Assembly: GCA_020161845.1 (NCBI GenBank) | Contig: JAIUNK010000019.1 | Coordinates: 20,187 to 84,186, forward strand | DNA: 64,000 nucleotides | Direction: 5' to 3' | Origin: Actinomycetota bacterium | Lineage (GTDB): Bacteria; Actinomycetota; Actinomycetes; Actinomycetales; Dermatophilaceae | Shown: positions 25,416 through 34,050 of the stretch, in pieces | Layout of the letters: each line of letters begins with the position of its first letter | Numbering within the stretch: the stretch's first letter is position 1 | The notes under the pieces: generated by a model | The model's database searches: none | Told to the model about the DNA's origin: nothing | What the model saw: the letters and a program-made list of their open reading frames with translations, nothing else | Made by a program: the position numbers and the translations under genes

Positions 25416-25454
25416 AATCGCCTCAGAAGCAGGCGATTCGAGCCGATCTGAGGC
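25416..25454 (+). promoter_or_regulatory. FliA-type promoter of fliM, overlapping two alternative hairpins
   Basis: CTCA (25422-25425), 16 nt, GCCGATCT (25442-25449), with the fliM GTG at 25458, so the transcript would be almost leaderless. The same bases include AATCGCCT/AGGCGATT (25416-25423/25431-25438) and GCCTCAGA/TCTGAGGC (25420-25427/25447-25454). These two pairings are mutually exclusive, and the second would hide the GAGG ribosome site in read-through mRNA from motB-fliL. Confidence 0.6.
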
Positions 25455-25457
25455 AAC

Positions 25458-26324
25458 GTGAACGGCACCCCTGCGCTCTACGACTTCCGGAGTCCCAGCC
25501 GGTTCAGTCGCGAGCAGGTGCGTGCCCTGCAGATGGTGAACGAGACGTTCGCCCGGCAGATGGCGACGGTCCTGTCGACGACGCTGCGGATCGTCGGTCA
25601 CGCCGGCCTGACCAGCGTCGAACAGGTCACCTACGACGACTACGCCCGGGCACTGCCGAACCCCTCGCTGTTGGCGGTCTGCGAGTTCGCGCCGATGGGC
25701 GGCGACGGCGTCTTCCAGATGCCGATGGAAGTCGTGATGAGCGTCATCGACCGGCTGCTCGGCGGACCGGGCACCGACGAACAACCCAGCCGGGCCCTCT
25801 CAGACATCGAGGCCGGCCTGATCCGCAGCGTGGTCCAGCGGATCGTGCGCGAGCTGACCTACGCCTTCGATGCGCTGGCTCCGGTCAAGGCCACCGTGCA
25901 GTCGCTGGAGTCGGACGTGCAGCTGTTGCAGCTGGCCCCCCCGCAGGACCCGATGGTCATCTCCAACTTCGAGCTGCGCATCGGCGATCTCGTCTCGACC
26001 GCCACGTTGTGTATCCCGGTCTCGACGGTCGCCCCGGTCCTCGACGTGCTCAAGGCGAAGCCGCAAGAGTTGACCGGGCCGCAAGCCGCCGCCGCGCGCG
26101 CGCTCAAGGACCGCATGCAAGAGGTGCCGGTCACGGTGACGGTGGCCTTCGAACCGATCCAGTTGACCAGTCACGAGGTGCTCGACCTTCAGGTCGGCGA
26201 CGTGCTACCGCTGCGGCACCCCACCAACCAGCCGTTGACGCTGTCGGCCGACGGGGTGGCCGTCGGTGCCGCCGTGCCCGGCAGTCACGGTAGCCGGCTC
26301 GCCTGCCAAATCGTGACCCTCTAG
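25458..26324 (+). CDS. fliM: Flagellar motor switch protein FliM
   Basis: The product has 288 residues. The N-terminus YDFRSPSRFSREQVRALQMVNETFARQMATVL is the conserved start of the FliM middle domain. A central CheC-like fold follows, and a SpoA domain (VTVTVAFEPIQLTSHEVLDLQVGDVLPLRH) closes it. The N-terminal CheY-P-binding peptide (LSQxEIDALL type) usual in FliM is absent; only a few residues precede the middle domain. CheY-P may therefore dock elsewhere, for example on FliN. GTG 25458 has GAGG 4 nt upstream. Confidence 0.9.
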   Translation: MNGTPALYDFRSPSRFSREQVRALQMVNETFARQMATVLSTTLRIVGHAGLTSVEQVTYDDYARALPNPSLLAVCEFAPMGGDGVFQMPMEVVMSVIDRLLGGPGTDEQPSRALSDIEAGLIRSVVQRIVRELTYAFDALAPVKATVQSLESDVQLLQLAPPQDPMVISNFELRIGDLVSTATLCIPVSTVAPVLDVLKAKPQELTGPQAAAARALKDRMQEVPVTVTVAFEPIQLTSHEVLDLQVGDVLPLRHPTNQPLTLSADGVAVGAAVPGSHGSRLACQIVTL

Positions 26325-26361
26325 ACCTCCGTCCCCACACCCTGCCGCGAAGGAACCGCCG

Positions 26362-27477
26362 ATGTCCTCCCTCAACGAAGAACTCGACGCCGCACTGGTA
26401 GCGGCCGCCGAGGCGTTGCCGAGCCACTTCGCGGAATCCGCCGAGCTGACGATCGAGGTGCTCTCGGCCATCCAGGCGACCACGCTGTCGCTGCCGGGCG
26501 GCGCGTACGGGATCGAGAGCGTCATCAAGGACGCGGGCAACGTCGGCTCCGCCGTCTTGATCGTGACCGGTCTGATCGACCACGCGACCGGGGAGATCCT
26601 GGACCGCACCGAGGCGCGGGACAAGTGGACGGCCGCGCTCACCGAGGCGCTGACCGCGCTGAAGGGTTCGCTCGGCGAGTTCAAGTCGGGCCAGATCCAC
26701 ATGACCGATGCCTTCGACGTGCTGGACAAGGCCGACGAGTGCAACGTGGTGGGTCTGTTCAGCGGCCAAACGCTGGCGGCTCTGCTGTTGACCCTCCCCG
26801 CCAAGGCCACCGGCCAGGGCGCCTCCGCCCAGCTCGCGGCGGCCATCGAGGCGGCCGAGTCCGACGAGGCCGACGACGGGGCCGACGACGGTGACGCCGC
26901 CGACGCTACGGCGGCCGACGATGAGGGTGGCGAGGGTGCCGCTGCCGCTGGCGCCGGTCCTGTCGCCGCAGCGACCGAGGAGGGCGGCGTGCAGGTGGCC
27001 CCCGGTCTCGGGGCTCCCGGCGCCGCTGCTGCCGCACCCGGCGCCCAGGCCGCCCCCGGCGCCCAGGCCGCCTCCGGTGCCCCCGGCGAACCGGTCGGCG
27101 ATCCGACGATGCACGGCGTCTATGTCCCCCCGCCGCCGCGCGACCCCCATGGGCCGACCGGCGCCCCCGCCATGACGCTGGCGCCCCTGACGGGCCAGTT
27201 CAGCTACTCCATCGACCCGCGCCGGATCGACCTGCTGCGCGACGTGATGATGGGTGTCAGTGTCGAACTGGGCCGCACCCGAATGCCGGTGCAGCAGATC
27301 CTCGGCCTCATCCCGGGCTCCATCATCGAACTCGACCGCGCCGCGGGGGCACCCGTCGACGTGATGGTGAACGGCAAGCTCATCGCCCACGGCGAGGTCG
27401 TCGTCGTCGACGAGGAGTTCGCCGTGCGCATCTCCGAGGTCTGCACGCCCGACAGCGACGGGCGGGTCAGCGCGTGA
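26362..27477 (+). CDS. fliN: Flagellar motor switch protein FliN/FliY with extra N-terminal domain
   Basis: The product has 371 residues, far longer than the 100-140 of simple FliN. Residues 1-150 form an alpha/beta domain of CheC/CheX-like appearance (NEELDAALVAAAEALPSHF ... GSAVLIVTGLID). Residues 151-270 are an acidic then Ala/Pro/Gly linker. Residues 275-365 are the SpoA/FliN domain (LLRDVMMGVSVELGRTRMPV ... NGKLIAHGEVVVVDEEFAVRI). The layout recalls FliY of Firmicutes, which binds and dephosphorylates CheY-P. A phosphatase motif is not certain here. It overlaps fliO by 4 nt. Confidence 0.88.
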   Translation: MSSLNEELDAALVAAAEALPSHFAESAELTIEVLSAIQATTLSLPGGAYGIESVIKDAGNVGSAVLIVTGLIDHATGEILDRTEARDKWTAALTEALTALKGSLGEFKSGQIHMTDAFDVLDKADECNVVGLFSGQTLAALLLTLPAKATGQGASAQLAAAIEAAESDEADDGADDGDAADATAADDEGGEGAAAAGAGPVAAATEEGGVQVAPGLGAPGAAAAAPGAQAAPGAQAASGAPGEPVGDPTMHGVYVPPPPRDPHGPTGAPAMTLAPLTGQFSYSIDPRRIDLLRDVMMGVSVELGRTRMPVQQILGLIPGSIIELDRAAGAPVDVMVNGKLIAHGEVVVVDEEFAVRISEVCTPDSDGRVSA

Positions 27478-27920
27478 CGGACGGCTCGACCGTCGCCCTC
27501 CTGCTGCGCATGGCGGTCTCGTTGGCGGTCGTCCTGGCCGTCATCGTCTGGGCGGCCAGGGTGCTGCACCGGCGCCAGGGCGGCCTGCTGGGTCGAGTGC
27601 AGCGAGAGGTCCCGGTCACGGTGCTCGCGCGCCAATCCCTGTCCCGACACGCCGGGCTCTCGGTGGTCGAGGTCGGCCCCCGGATTCTCGTCCTCGGCGT
27701 GACGGACGCCGAGGTCAGCCTGCTGACGACGCTGGACTCATCGGAGCTGACCGAGGACATCGCCGCGCCGGCCGCCCCCGCGGCCTCGTTCGCCGAGGCG
27801 CTGCGGCACGCCGGGGGGCTCGGTGCCCGGCGCGAGGTCAAGCGCCAGGCGGAGCAGGCCCGCGAGATCGCCGATCGTCTTGACGGCGTCGATCGCTCCG
27901 GGGGACGGCACCGTGGCTGA
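27474..27920 (+). CDS. fliO: Flagellar export protein FliO
   Basis: The product has 148 residues. One N-terminal membrane helix (LLLRMAVSLAVVLAVIVWAARVL) is followed by a FliO domain (VTVLARQSLSRHAGLSVVEVGPRILVLGVTDAEVSLL). It assists FliP assembly. It starts with GTG 27474, overlapping fliN; the stop overlaps the fliP start by 8 nt. Confidence 0.88.
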   Translation: MTDGSTVALLLRMAVSLAVVLAVIVWAARVLHRRQGGLLGRVQREVPVTVLARQSLSRHAGLSVVEVGPRILVLGVTDAEVSLLTTLDSSELTEDIAAPAAPAASFAEALRHAGGLGARREVKRQAEQAREIADRLDGVDRSGGRHRG

Positions 27921-29034
27921 GCCCGACCGCACGAACCTGCGCCGCGCCCACCGGCCACCGCGGCCCGTGGCGGCCGTGGTGGCCCGGCTGCCGAAGGGGG
28001 CCGATGGTCGACCGCTGCGGGCGCGCCAGCGCCTCGTCGTGGCGGCCCTGCTCCTGCTCGTCGGCGGCGCATTGCTCAGCCCCGCGCTCGAGGCGGCACG
28101 CACCTCGTTCGCGGGCTCGGGCAGCACGGCCCAGGCCGCCTGGTCGGGCGCCGCGCCGGCCGTCTCAGCGCCTGCTGCGCCGTCGGCCATCTACGGGATC
28201 CCGCCTGCCGCGCCGCCCTCGGCGTACGCTCGCACGACGCACGGGCAGCCCGGGACCGCCCCGACCTCACCCGCCGAGCCGGCGGCAGCCGCAATCGCCG
28301 TACCCGCGGCCCCCGCCGCGCCCGGGGCACCCGCGGCGCCCACCGTCCCCGCCGTGCCCACCGTCGGGCCGGGCGGCGTCAGCGTCTCGGTCGACACCGG
28401 CACGGCCGGGCGCAATCAGGTCATCCAGATCATCATCTTGATGACGGTGCTCTCGATCGCGCCGTCGCTGCTGCTGCTCTGTACGTCGTTCACCAAGATC
28501 GCGGTCGTGTTGTCGCTGACGCGCAATGCCCTCGGCACCCCGACCATCCCGCCCAACCAGGTCCTCGCCGGCCTGGCGCTGTTCCTGAGCCTGTTTGTGA
28601 TGTCGCCGGTCATCTCGCAGATGAACGACGTCGGCGTGCAGCCCTATCTCAACAACCAGCTGAACGAGCAGCAGGCGCTGGCGAAGGGTGGCGAACCGCT
28701 GCGGCTCTTCATGGCCGCCCACACCGGTGACATGGAACTGCAGACCATGATCAAGATGAGCAAATCGGAGCAGCCGAGGAACAAGGCGGACACCTCGTTC
28801 ACGACGCTCATTCCGGCGTTCATCCTCTCCGAGCTCAAGAGTGCTTTCATCATCGGTTTCGTCATCTTCATCCCCTTCCTCGTCATCGACCTGGTCGTGA
28901 GTTCGGTGCTGATGTCGATGGGCATGATGATGCTGCCGCCGGTGATGATCTCGCTGCCGTTCAAGTTGCTGCTGTTCGTCATGGTCGACGGCTGGTCGCT
29001 CATCACGACGGCGCTCATCACGAGTTATCGCTAG
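27913..29034 (+). CDS. fliP: Flagellar export gate protein FliP with N-terminal extension
   Basis: The product has 373 residues; enteric FliP has about 245. Residues 1-35 are basic, 37-58 form a hydrophobic segment (VVAALLLLVGGALLSPALEA), and 59-155 are an Ala/Pro-rich linker. The FliP core follows: VIQIIILMTVLSIAPSLLLL, TSFTKIAVVLSLTRNALGTP and IPFLVIDLVVSSVLMSMGMM. GTG 27913 is used; internal starts near the core are possible, so the extension needs checking. It forms the export gate with FliQ and FliR. Confidence 0.9.
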   Translation: MAEPDRTNLRRAHRPPRPVAAVVARLPKGADGRPLRARQRLVVAALLLLVGGALLSPALEAARTSFAGSGSTAQAAWSGAAPAVSAPAAPSAIYGIPPAAPPSAYARTTHGQPGTAPTSPAEPAAAAIAVPAAPAAPGAPAAPTVPAVPTVGPGGVSVSVDTGTAGRNQVIQIIILMTVLSIAPSLLLLCTSFTKIAVVLSLTRNALGTPTIPPNQVLAGLALFLSLFVMSPVISQMNDVGVQPYLNNQLNEQQALAKGGEPLRLFMAAHTGDMELQTMIKMSKSEQPRNKADTSFTTLIPAFILSELKSAFIIGFVIFIPFLVIDLVVSSVLMSMGMMMLPPVMISLPFKLLLFVMVDGWSLITTALITSYR

Positions 29035-29051
29035 CGGCGCGGGGGAGAACT

Positions 29052-29324
29052 ATGACCGACAACCAGGTGATGCATATCGCCGTGCAAGCGATGATCCTCG
29101 GGGTGAAGGTGGCCGGCCCGGTTCTGCTGGTCAGCCTCGTGATCGGCTTCGCGATCTCCCTGCTGCAGGCGGTCACCCAGGTCCAGGAGATGACCCTCAC
29201 CTTCGTGCCCAAGATCATCGTCGCCGCCCTGATCCTGCTGCTGCTGGGGAACTGGATGATGGGCGAGATGGTCGGCTTCACCCGGCAGCTGTTCCACGAT
29301 CTGCCGGCGTTGCTGCAGAAATGA
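29052..29324 (+). CDS. fliQ: Flagellar export gate protein FliQ
   Basis: The product has 90 residues and two membrane hairpin helices (AGPVLLVSLVIGFAISLLQA and IIVAALILLLLGNWMMGEMV) with the family motif QAVTQVQEMTLTFVPKI. ATG 29052 follows GGGGGAG (29041-29047). The stop overlaps fliR by 4 nt. Confidence 0.95.
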   Translation: MTDNQVMHIAVQAMILGVKVAGPVLLVSLVIGFAISLLQAVTQVQEMTLTFVPKIIVAALILLLLGNWMMGEMVGFTRQLFHDLPALLQK

Positions 29325-30124
29325 CCGCGGCGACGCTGGCCCCGGCGGCCGGGGTCACCCTCAGCGGCTCCTACGAGCTGCTGCTCACCTATCTGCTCGT
29401 CATGGCCCGGCTGATGGCGTTCCTGGTCATCGCCCCCCCGTTCAGCGGTCGCATGCTCAGCATGAAGGTCAAAGGTGCCTTGGCGGCCGCCTTGGCCCTG
29501 CCGATCGCCCCCGCGCTGGCCAGCGAGGCTCGGTTCGCCGACATGTACGCCCTGGCCTGGGCGGTGGTTTATCACATCGGCACCGGAGCGGTGCTGGGCT
29601 TCCTCGCCATGATGCTGTTCGCCGCCGTCCAGACGGCCGGGGACCTGATCGACCTGTTCAGCATGTTCACGATGAGCCAACTGCTCGACCCCTTCTCCAA
29701 TACCCAGAGCGGCGTCTTCGGCCGCATCCAACGGCTGATTGGCACCACGTTGCTGTTCGCCTCCGGCGGGCACCTCGTGATGCTGCAGGGGGTCCTGCGC
29801 AGCTTCCAGGTCGCGCCCCTGCATGCGCCGGCGCTGGGCGAAACGGCCCAGCTGCTGGTGCGGGACCTCGGCGTGTACGTCGTGGCCGCGCTGGAGATTT
29901 GCGGACCCATCGTCGCGGTCCTGGTGCTGGCCGACATCTCGTTGGGCCTGGTCAGCCGCGCCGTGCCCAGCCTGAACATCTTCCAGCTGGCGTTTCCGGT
30001 CAAGACCGTGCTCACGGTCGCGCTCGCGAGCATCTCCGTGTCGCTGCTGCCGGCCGCCGTCAGCCTCCTCGTGGACCGGATTCAGACCGACATGGGCGTG
30101 GTCAACCGGTTGCTGGGGGGGTGA
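29321..30124 (+). CDS. fliR: Flagellar export gate protein FliR
   Basis: The product has 267 residues with about six hydrophobic segments. The family pattern MARLMAFLVIAPPFSGRMLSMKVK near the start and a QTAGDLIDLFSMFTMSQLLDPFSNTQ motif are clear. It completes the FliPQR gate. ATG 29321 overlaps the fliQ stop. Confidence 0.93.
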   Translation: MTAATLAPAAGVTLSGSYELLLTYLLVMARLMAFLVIAPPFSGRMLSMKVKGALAAALALPIAPALASEARFADMYALAWAVVYHIGTGAVLGFLAMMLFAAVQTAGDLIDLFSMFTMSQLLDPFSNTQSGVFGRIQRLIGTTLLFASGGHLVMLQGVLRSFQVAPLHAPALGETAQLLVRDLGVYVVAALEICGPIVAVLVLADISLGLVSRAVPSLNIFQLAFPVKTVLTVALASISVSLLPAAVSLLVDRIQTDMGVVNRLLGG

Positions 30125-30130
30125 GCGGCC

Positions 30131-31363
30131 GTGGCCGAGGACAAGCACAGCAAGACCGAGAAGCCCACCGGCAAGCGCCGCAAGGAGGCCAAGGACGAGG
30201 GCAATGTCGCCAAGACGCCGGACCTGTCGGCCTGGTTGACGGTGTTGGCGTTCGTGGCGCTGGGGCCTTACACGGTGGGCGCCCTGCGCGGCGCGTTCAC
30301 CGAGCTCCTCAACGAGGTCCCCCGCATGGCGAGCCGGCCGGACGTCCTGGAGATCCGCCCCATCATGCTGTCGGTGCTGGCCGACTTCGCCAAGATCGTC
30401 GGTCCGATCGTGTTCGCCTGCATGGTGCTCGGTGTCATGGGGCACGTCGTCCAGGGCGGCGTGCACGTCTCGTCCAAGCGCTTCAAGCCGAAGTGGAAGA
30501 AGCTCAACCCGGGACCGGGCATCAAGAACATGTTCGGCGCGCAGAGCCTGTGGACCCTGACCAAGACGCTGATCAAGTTCGTCGTCTTCGGCACGGTGGC
30601 CTTCATGGTGAGCCGCGACGTCATCAGCCGGCTCGCCACCAGCGGGCGGTGGAGCCTGTCGGCCGTGGTCTCGGTGGGCGCCGCCTCAGCCATGGACATC
30701 CTCCGGCTCATCGCGATCACCGGTCTGGTGATCGCGGCGGCTGACTGGGTGATGGAGAAGCGCCGCGTCGAGAAGTCGCTGAAGATGACCAAAGACGAGG
30801 TCAAGCGCGAGGCCAAGATGCAGGAAGGGGACCCGCTGGCCAAGGGGCAGCGCAAGGCCCGCGCCCGCGAAATGGCTCGGCAGCGCATGATGGCCAACGT
30901 CGCCGACGCCACGGTCGTCATGGTCAATCCGACCCACGTGGCGGTCGCGCTGAAATACGAACCCGGCGGCGGCGCCCCCCAGGTGGTCGCCAAGGGCGCC
31001 GGCCATCTGGCGCTGCGGATCCGCGCAGAAGCCGAGGAGCACGGCGTACCGATGGTCCGGGACCCCCTCGTCACCCGCATGCTCTACAAGCTGTGCGAGG
31101 TCGATCACTACATCCCCCCGGACCTGTACGACGCCATCGCCCAGGTCCTCGCGTTCGTCTTCTACCTGGATCAGATGGGCAAGGCCGACGGCACCCATGA
31201 GACCCCGGTCGCCCACGATCCGGACGACGTGCCGGAGGAGTACTCCGACGACGCGCTGGGCCTGCGGGCGCACCCGGACGCTGCCGACGTGGTCGAGGGG
31301 GAGGTGGCGGCACCGGACGGCGAGCCGGGCCGCCATCGAGACGATTCGCACCGCGTCGCCTAG
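30131..31363 (+). CDS. flhB: Flagellar export switch protein FlhB
   Basis: The product has 410 residues. The N-terminus KTEKPTGKRRKEAKDEGNVAKTPDL is typical, followed by four membrane helices and the cytoplasmic autocleavage site NPTH at about 266-269. After the FlhB domain there is an acidic tail of about 60 residues (DPDDVPEEYSDDALGLRAH onward) longer than in enteric FlhB. Self-cleavage and FliK switch export from hook to filament substrates. GTG 30131 is 6 bp after fliR. Confidence 0.95.
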   Translation: MAEDKHSKTEKPTGKRRKEAKDEGNVAKTPDLSAWLTVLAFVALGPYTVGALRGAFTELLNEVPRMASRPDVLEIRPIMLSVLADFAKIVGPIVFACMVLGVMGHVVQGGVHVSSKRFKPKWKKLNPGPGIKNMFGAQSLWTLTKTLIKFVVFGTVAFMVSRDVISRLATSGRWSLSAVVSVGAASAMDILRLIAITGLVIAAADWVMEKRRVEKSLKMTKDEVKREAKMQEGDPLAKGQRKARAREMARQRMMANVADATVVMVNPTHVAVALKYEPGGGAPQVVAKGAGHLALRIRAEAEEHGVPMVRDPLVTRMLYKLCEVDHYIPPDLYDAIAQVLAFVFYLDQMGKADGTHETPVAHDPDDVPEEYSDDALGLRAHPDAADVVEGEVAAPDGEPGRHRDDSHRVA

Positions 31364-31375
31364 CCGTGGCCGACC

Positions 31376-31403
31376 CTCAGGTCGACCACTCCGGTGCCGA
31401 ATA
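31376..31403 (+). promoter_or_regulatory. FliA-type promoter of flhA
   Basis: CTCA (31376-31379), 16 nt, GCCGAATA (31396-31403). The predicted start near 31410 leaves about 50 nt before GTG 31461. Confidence 0.7.
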
Positions 31404-31460
31404 GCTACAGGTCAGGACGCCGACGGCGGACGTCGACTTGTCTCCCCTTCGTGAGGTCAC

Positions 31461-33509
31461 GTGAAGTCGAATCGGGTAGCGCAGATCGGCGTGCCGGCCG
31501 CCATCATCGGCATCGTCGTGATGATGGTCGTGCCGATGCCGGCACCGCTGCTCGACATCCTGCTGGCGTTCAACATGACGCTGTCGATCCTCATCATGCT
31601 GGTGAGCCTCGCCGTCACCCGGCCGTTGGACTTCTCGATCTTCCCCGCCCTGCTGCTCATCGCCACGCTGTTCCGGTTGGCCATGAACCTGGCGGCGACC
31701 CGCCTGGTGCTGCTGGACGGCTATGCCGGTGAGGTCATCAACGCCTTCGGCCACTTCGTCGTCGGCGGCTCGCTGGTCGTCGGGCTGGTGGTCTTCATCA
31801 TCCTGATGGTCATCCAGTTCGTCGTCATCACCAATGGCGCGGGGCGCGTCGCCGAGGTGGCCGCACGGTTCACCCTCGACGCGATGCCCGGCAAGCAGAT
31901 GGCCGTCGACGCCGACCTCAACTCCGGCCTGATCGACGAGAACGAGGCGCGCCAGCGGCGCAAGGATGTCGCCGCAGAGGCGGACTTCTACGGCGCGATG
32001 GACGGTGCCAGCAAGTTCGTCAAGGGCGACGCGATCGCCGCGATCGTGATCACGCTGGTGAACCTCATCGGCGGACTCATCGTGGGCATCCTGCAGCGGG
32101 GCATGCCCATCGGCGACGCCGTCGCGACGTACTCCCTGCTCTCCATCGGTGACGGTCTGGTCTCCCAGATCCCCGCCCTGCTGCTGTCGATCTCCACCGG
32201 TCTCATCGTGACCCGGGCGACCACCGAGAGCGACATGGGCACCGACCTGCTCGCTCAGTTCGGGCGGCAGCGCCAGGCGATCATGCTGGCCGGCGCGGCG
32301 ATCATCGGGGTCGGCCTGGTGCCCGGCCTGCCCAAGCTCCCGTTCTTCCTGCTCGGCGGCGCGACGCTGCTGGTCGGGTTCCGGATCCCGGACCCGAGCA
32401 AGCAGCCCGCCGTGGTCGCCGAGGCCGAGGAGCTGCCCCGCGAGCCGCAGAAGGACAGCCCGATGGCGATCGCGCAGGACATGCGCGTCGAGCCGCTCGA
32501 GCTGGAGCTGGCCTACGACCTCATCGACCTGGTCGACGCCTCCGCGGGTGGTGACCTTCTCGATCGGGTGCGGGCGCTGCGCCGCAAGCTCGCGCAGGAG
32601 ATCGGCATCGTGGTGCCCCTGGTGCGCACCCGCGACAACCTCGACCTCCCCCCGCGGCATTACGCGATCCGGGTGCACGGTGTCGAGGTGGCCCGCGGCC
32701 AGGCGCCGGCGGGCATGGTCCTGGCCATCGGCGAGGAGTTGGACAGCCTGCCGGGGATGGTGACCAAGGAACCGGTCTTCGGTCTGGACGCCAAGTGGGT
32801 GCCGGCGGAGCTGCGCGAGCACGTCGCCCTGGCCAACGCCACCGTCGTGGACCGGTCGTCGGTCGTGACCACCCACATGGCGGAGGTGGTCCGGACCTAC
32901 GCCGCCCAGCTGCTCGGCCGCGAGGACGTCAAGATGCTGGTCGACATGGTCAAACAGAACCACCCGGTCGTCATCGAGGAACTCACCCCGCAGCCGCTGT
33001 CCCTGGGCGAGGTGCAGCGCACCCTGCAGGCCCTGCTCGACGAGCGGGTCTGCATTCGAGACCTGGTCCGGATCTTCGAGGCCGTCTCGATGCGCGCCAA
33101 GATCAGCACGGACGCCGACGGGCTCGTCGAAGCCGCGCGCGGTGCCCTGGGGGCCGCGATCGCCACCGCGCACGCCGTCGAGGGGCGGCTGCCGGTCATC
33201 ACCTTCGACCCGATGCTGGAGCAGCGGCTCTTGGAGTGCCTGCGGGCCGGCGACTCGGGCACGTTCCTGATGCTGGATCCGGTGCTGTCCGAGCACCTCG
33301 CGATGGAGGCGGGTCGATTGGCCGCCGAGAGTGAGGCTGCGGGGGAGCCGGCGGTGCTGGTCTGCGCCCAACCGCTCCGCCTGCCGGTACGGCGGCTCGT
33401 GGAGGCGACCTCGCCTCGGTTGCCGGTGTTGTCGTACGCCGAACTGGGGGGCCAACTCACCCTCGTGACCGCGGGGGTGGTGAATGTCCAAGAAGTCACG
33501 GCAGCCTGA
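31461..33509 (+). CDS. flhA: Flagellar export gate protein FlhA
   Basis: The product has 682 residues. The N-terminal third has about eight membrane helices and the conserved FHIPEP-type cytoplasmic loop (GKQMAVDADLNSGLIDENEARQRR). The C-terminal half is the nonameric substrate-docking ring (VHGVEVARGQAPAGMVLAIG onward). It powers proton-driven export. The start is GTG 31461; the stop overlaps the next gene by 26 nt. Confidence 0.96.
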   Translation: MKSNRVAQIGVPAAIIGIVVMMVVPMPAPLLDILLAFNMTLSILIMLVSLAVTRPLDFSIFPALLLIATLFRLAMNLAATRLVLLDGYAGEVINAFGHFVVGGSLVVGLVVFIILMVIQFVVITNGAGRVAEVAARFTLDAMPGKQMAVDADLNSGLIDENEARQRRKDVAAEADFYGAMDGASKFVKGDAIAAIVITLVNLIGGLIVGILQRGMPIGDAVATYSLLSIGDGLVSQIPALLLSISTGLIVTRATTESDMGTDLLAQFGRQRQAIMLAGAAIIGVGLVPGLPKLPFFLLGGATLLVGFRIPDPSKQPAVVAEAEELPREPQKDSPMAIAQDMRVEPLELELAYDLIDLVDASAGGDLLDRVRALRRKLAQEIGIVVPLVRTRDNLDLPPRHYAIRVHGVEVARGQAPAGMVLAIGEELDSLPGMVTKEPVFGLDAKWVPAELREHVALANATVVDRSSVVTTHMAEVVRTYAAQLLGREDVKMLVDMVKQNHPVVIEELTPQPLSLGEVQRTLQALLDERVCIRDLVRIFEAVSMRAKISTDADGLVEAARGALGAAIATAHAVEGRLPVITFDPMLEQRLLECLRAGDSGTFLMLDPVLSEHLAMEAGRLAAESEAAGEPAVLVCAQPLRLPVRRLVEATSPRLPVLSYAELGGQLTLVTAGVVNVQEVTAA

Positions 33510-33996
33510 CGCGGCCAAGGCCGGCAAGAAGGGCAAGGGCAAGAAGGGCAAGGGCGCGAAAGGCTCGCCCACCGCGGGTCAACGCAGCCTGGTCGTCGAG
33601 TCCCGGCCGCCTGGCGTCCCGTTCCCCGTGGTGGTCCTGCTGACCGCGGTGATCTCGCTGCCCACTGTCGCCAACTACCTCGCCGGCGGTCTGCGCTTCG
33701 ACGCGATGATCATCCGGGTGATGGCGGCCCTGGCCGTGTCCTGGCTCCTGTCGAGCCTGGTCTTCGCGGTGGTCGAGTCGATGCGGCCGACGCAGGTCAC
33801 GGCGATCGTCGATCTGCCGCCTGCCGAGGCCTATGAGGCGCTCGCGGCGCAGGGCCCGCTGTCCGGAACGATCATGGACCCCGTCGGCGACCCCGACCCC
33901 GACCCCGACCCCTTCGCGGTGGATCCGCTGGCGCCGCTGCCGCCGGTGCCGCCCGTCGATGTCGAGCCCGGCGCGAGCGAGGAACCGGCGGCCTGA
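33484..33996 (+). CDS. Small Lys-rich membrane protein of the flagellar locus, unknown
   Basis: The product has 170 residues. Residues 5-35 are Lys/Gly-rich (KKGKGKKGKGAKGS), then come two membrane helices (VPFPVVVLLTAVISLPTVANYLA and MIIRVMAALAVSWLLSSLVFAVV), and an acidic tail with a DPDPDPDP run. Start ATG 33484 lies inside flhA, so the two are coupled. No family is recognised. The basic N-terminus and acidic C-terminus would both face the cytoplasm. Location suggests a role in export or localisation, unproven. Confidence 0.7.
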   Translation: MSKKSRQPDAAKAGKKGKGKKGKGAKGSPTAGQRSLVVESRPPGVPFPVVVLLTAVISLPTVANYLAGGLRFDAMIIRVMAALAVSWLLSSLVFAVVESMRPTQVTAIVDLPPAEAYEALAAQGPLSGTIMDPVGDPDPDPDPFAVDPLAPLPPVPPVDVEPGASEEPAA

Positions 33997-34050
33997 CTCC
34001 TTCGCACCAACGCCGGCAGCGCATCTCATGACCACCGCCGGCAGCACCGC

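Noticed and set aside
25416-25454. A metabolite or c-di-GMP riboswitch before fliM
   Set aside because: Too short for a known aptamer and no matching core; the simple alternative hairpins plus a sigma-28-type promoter explain it.
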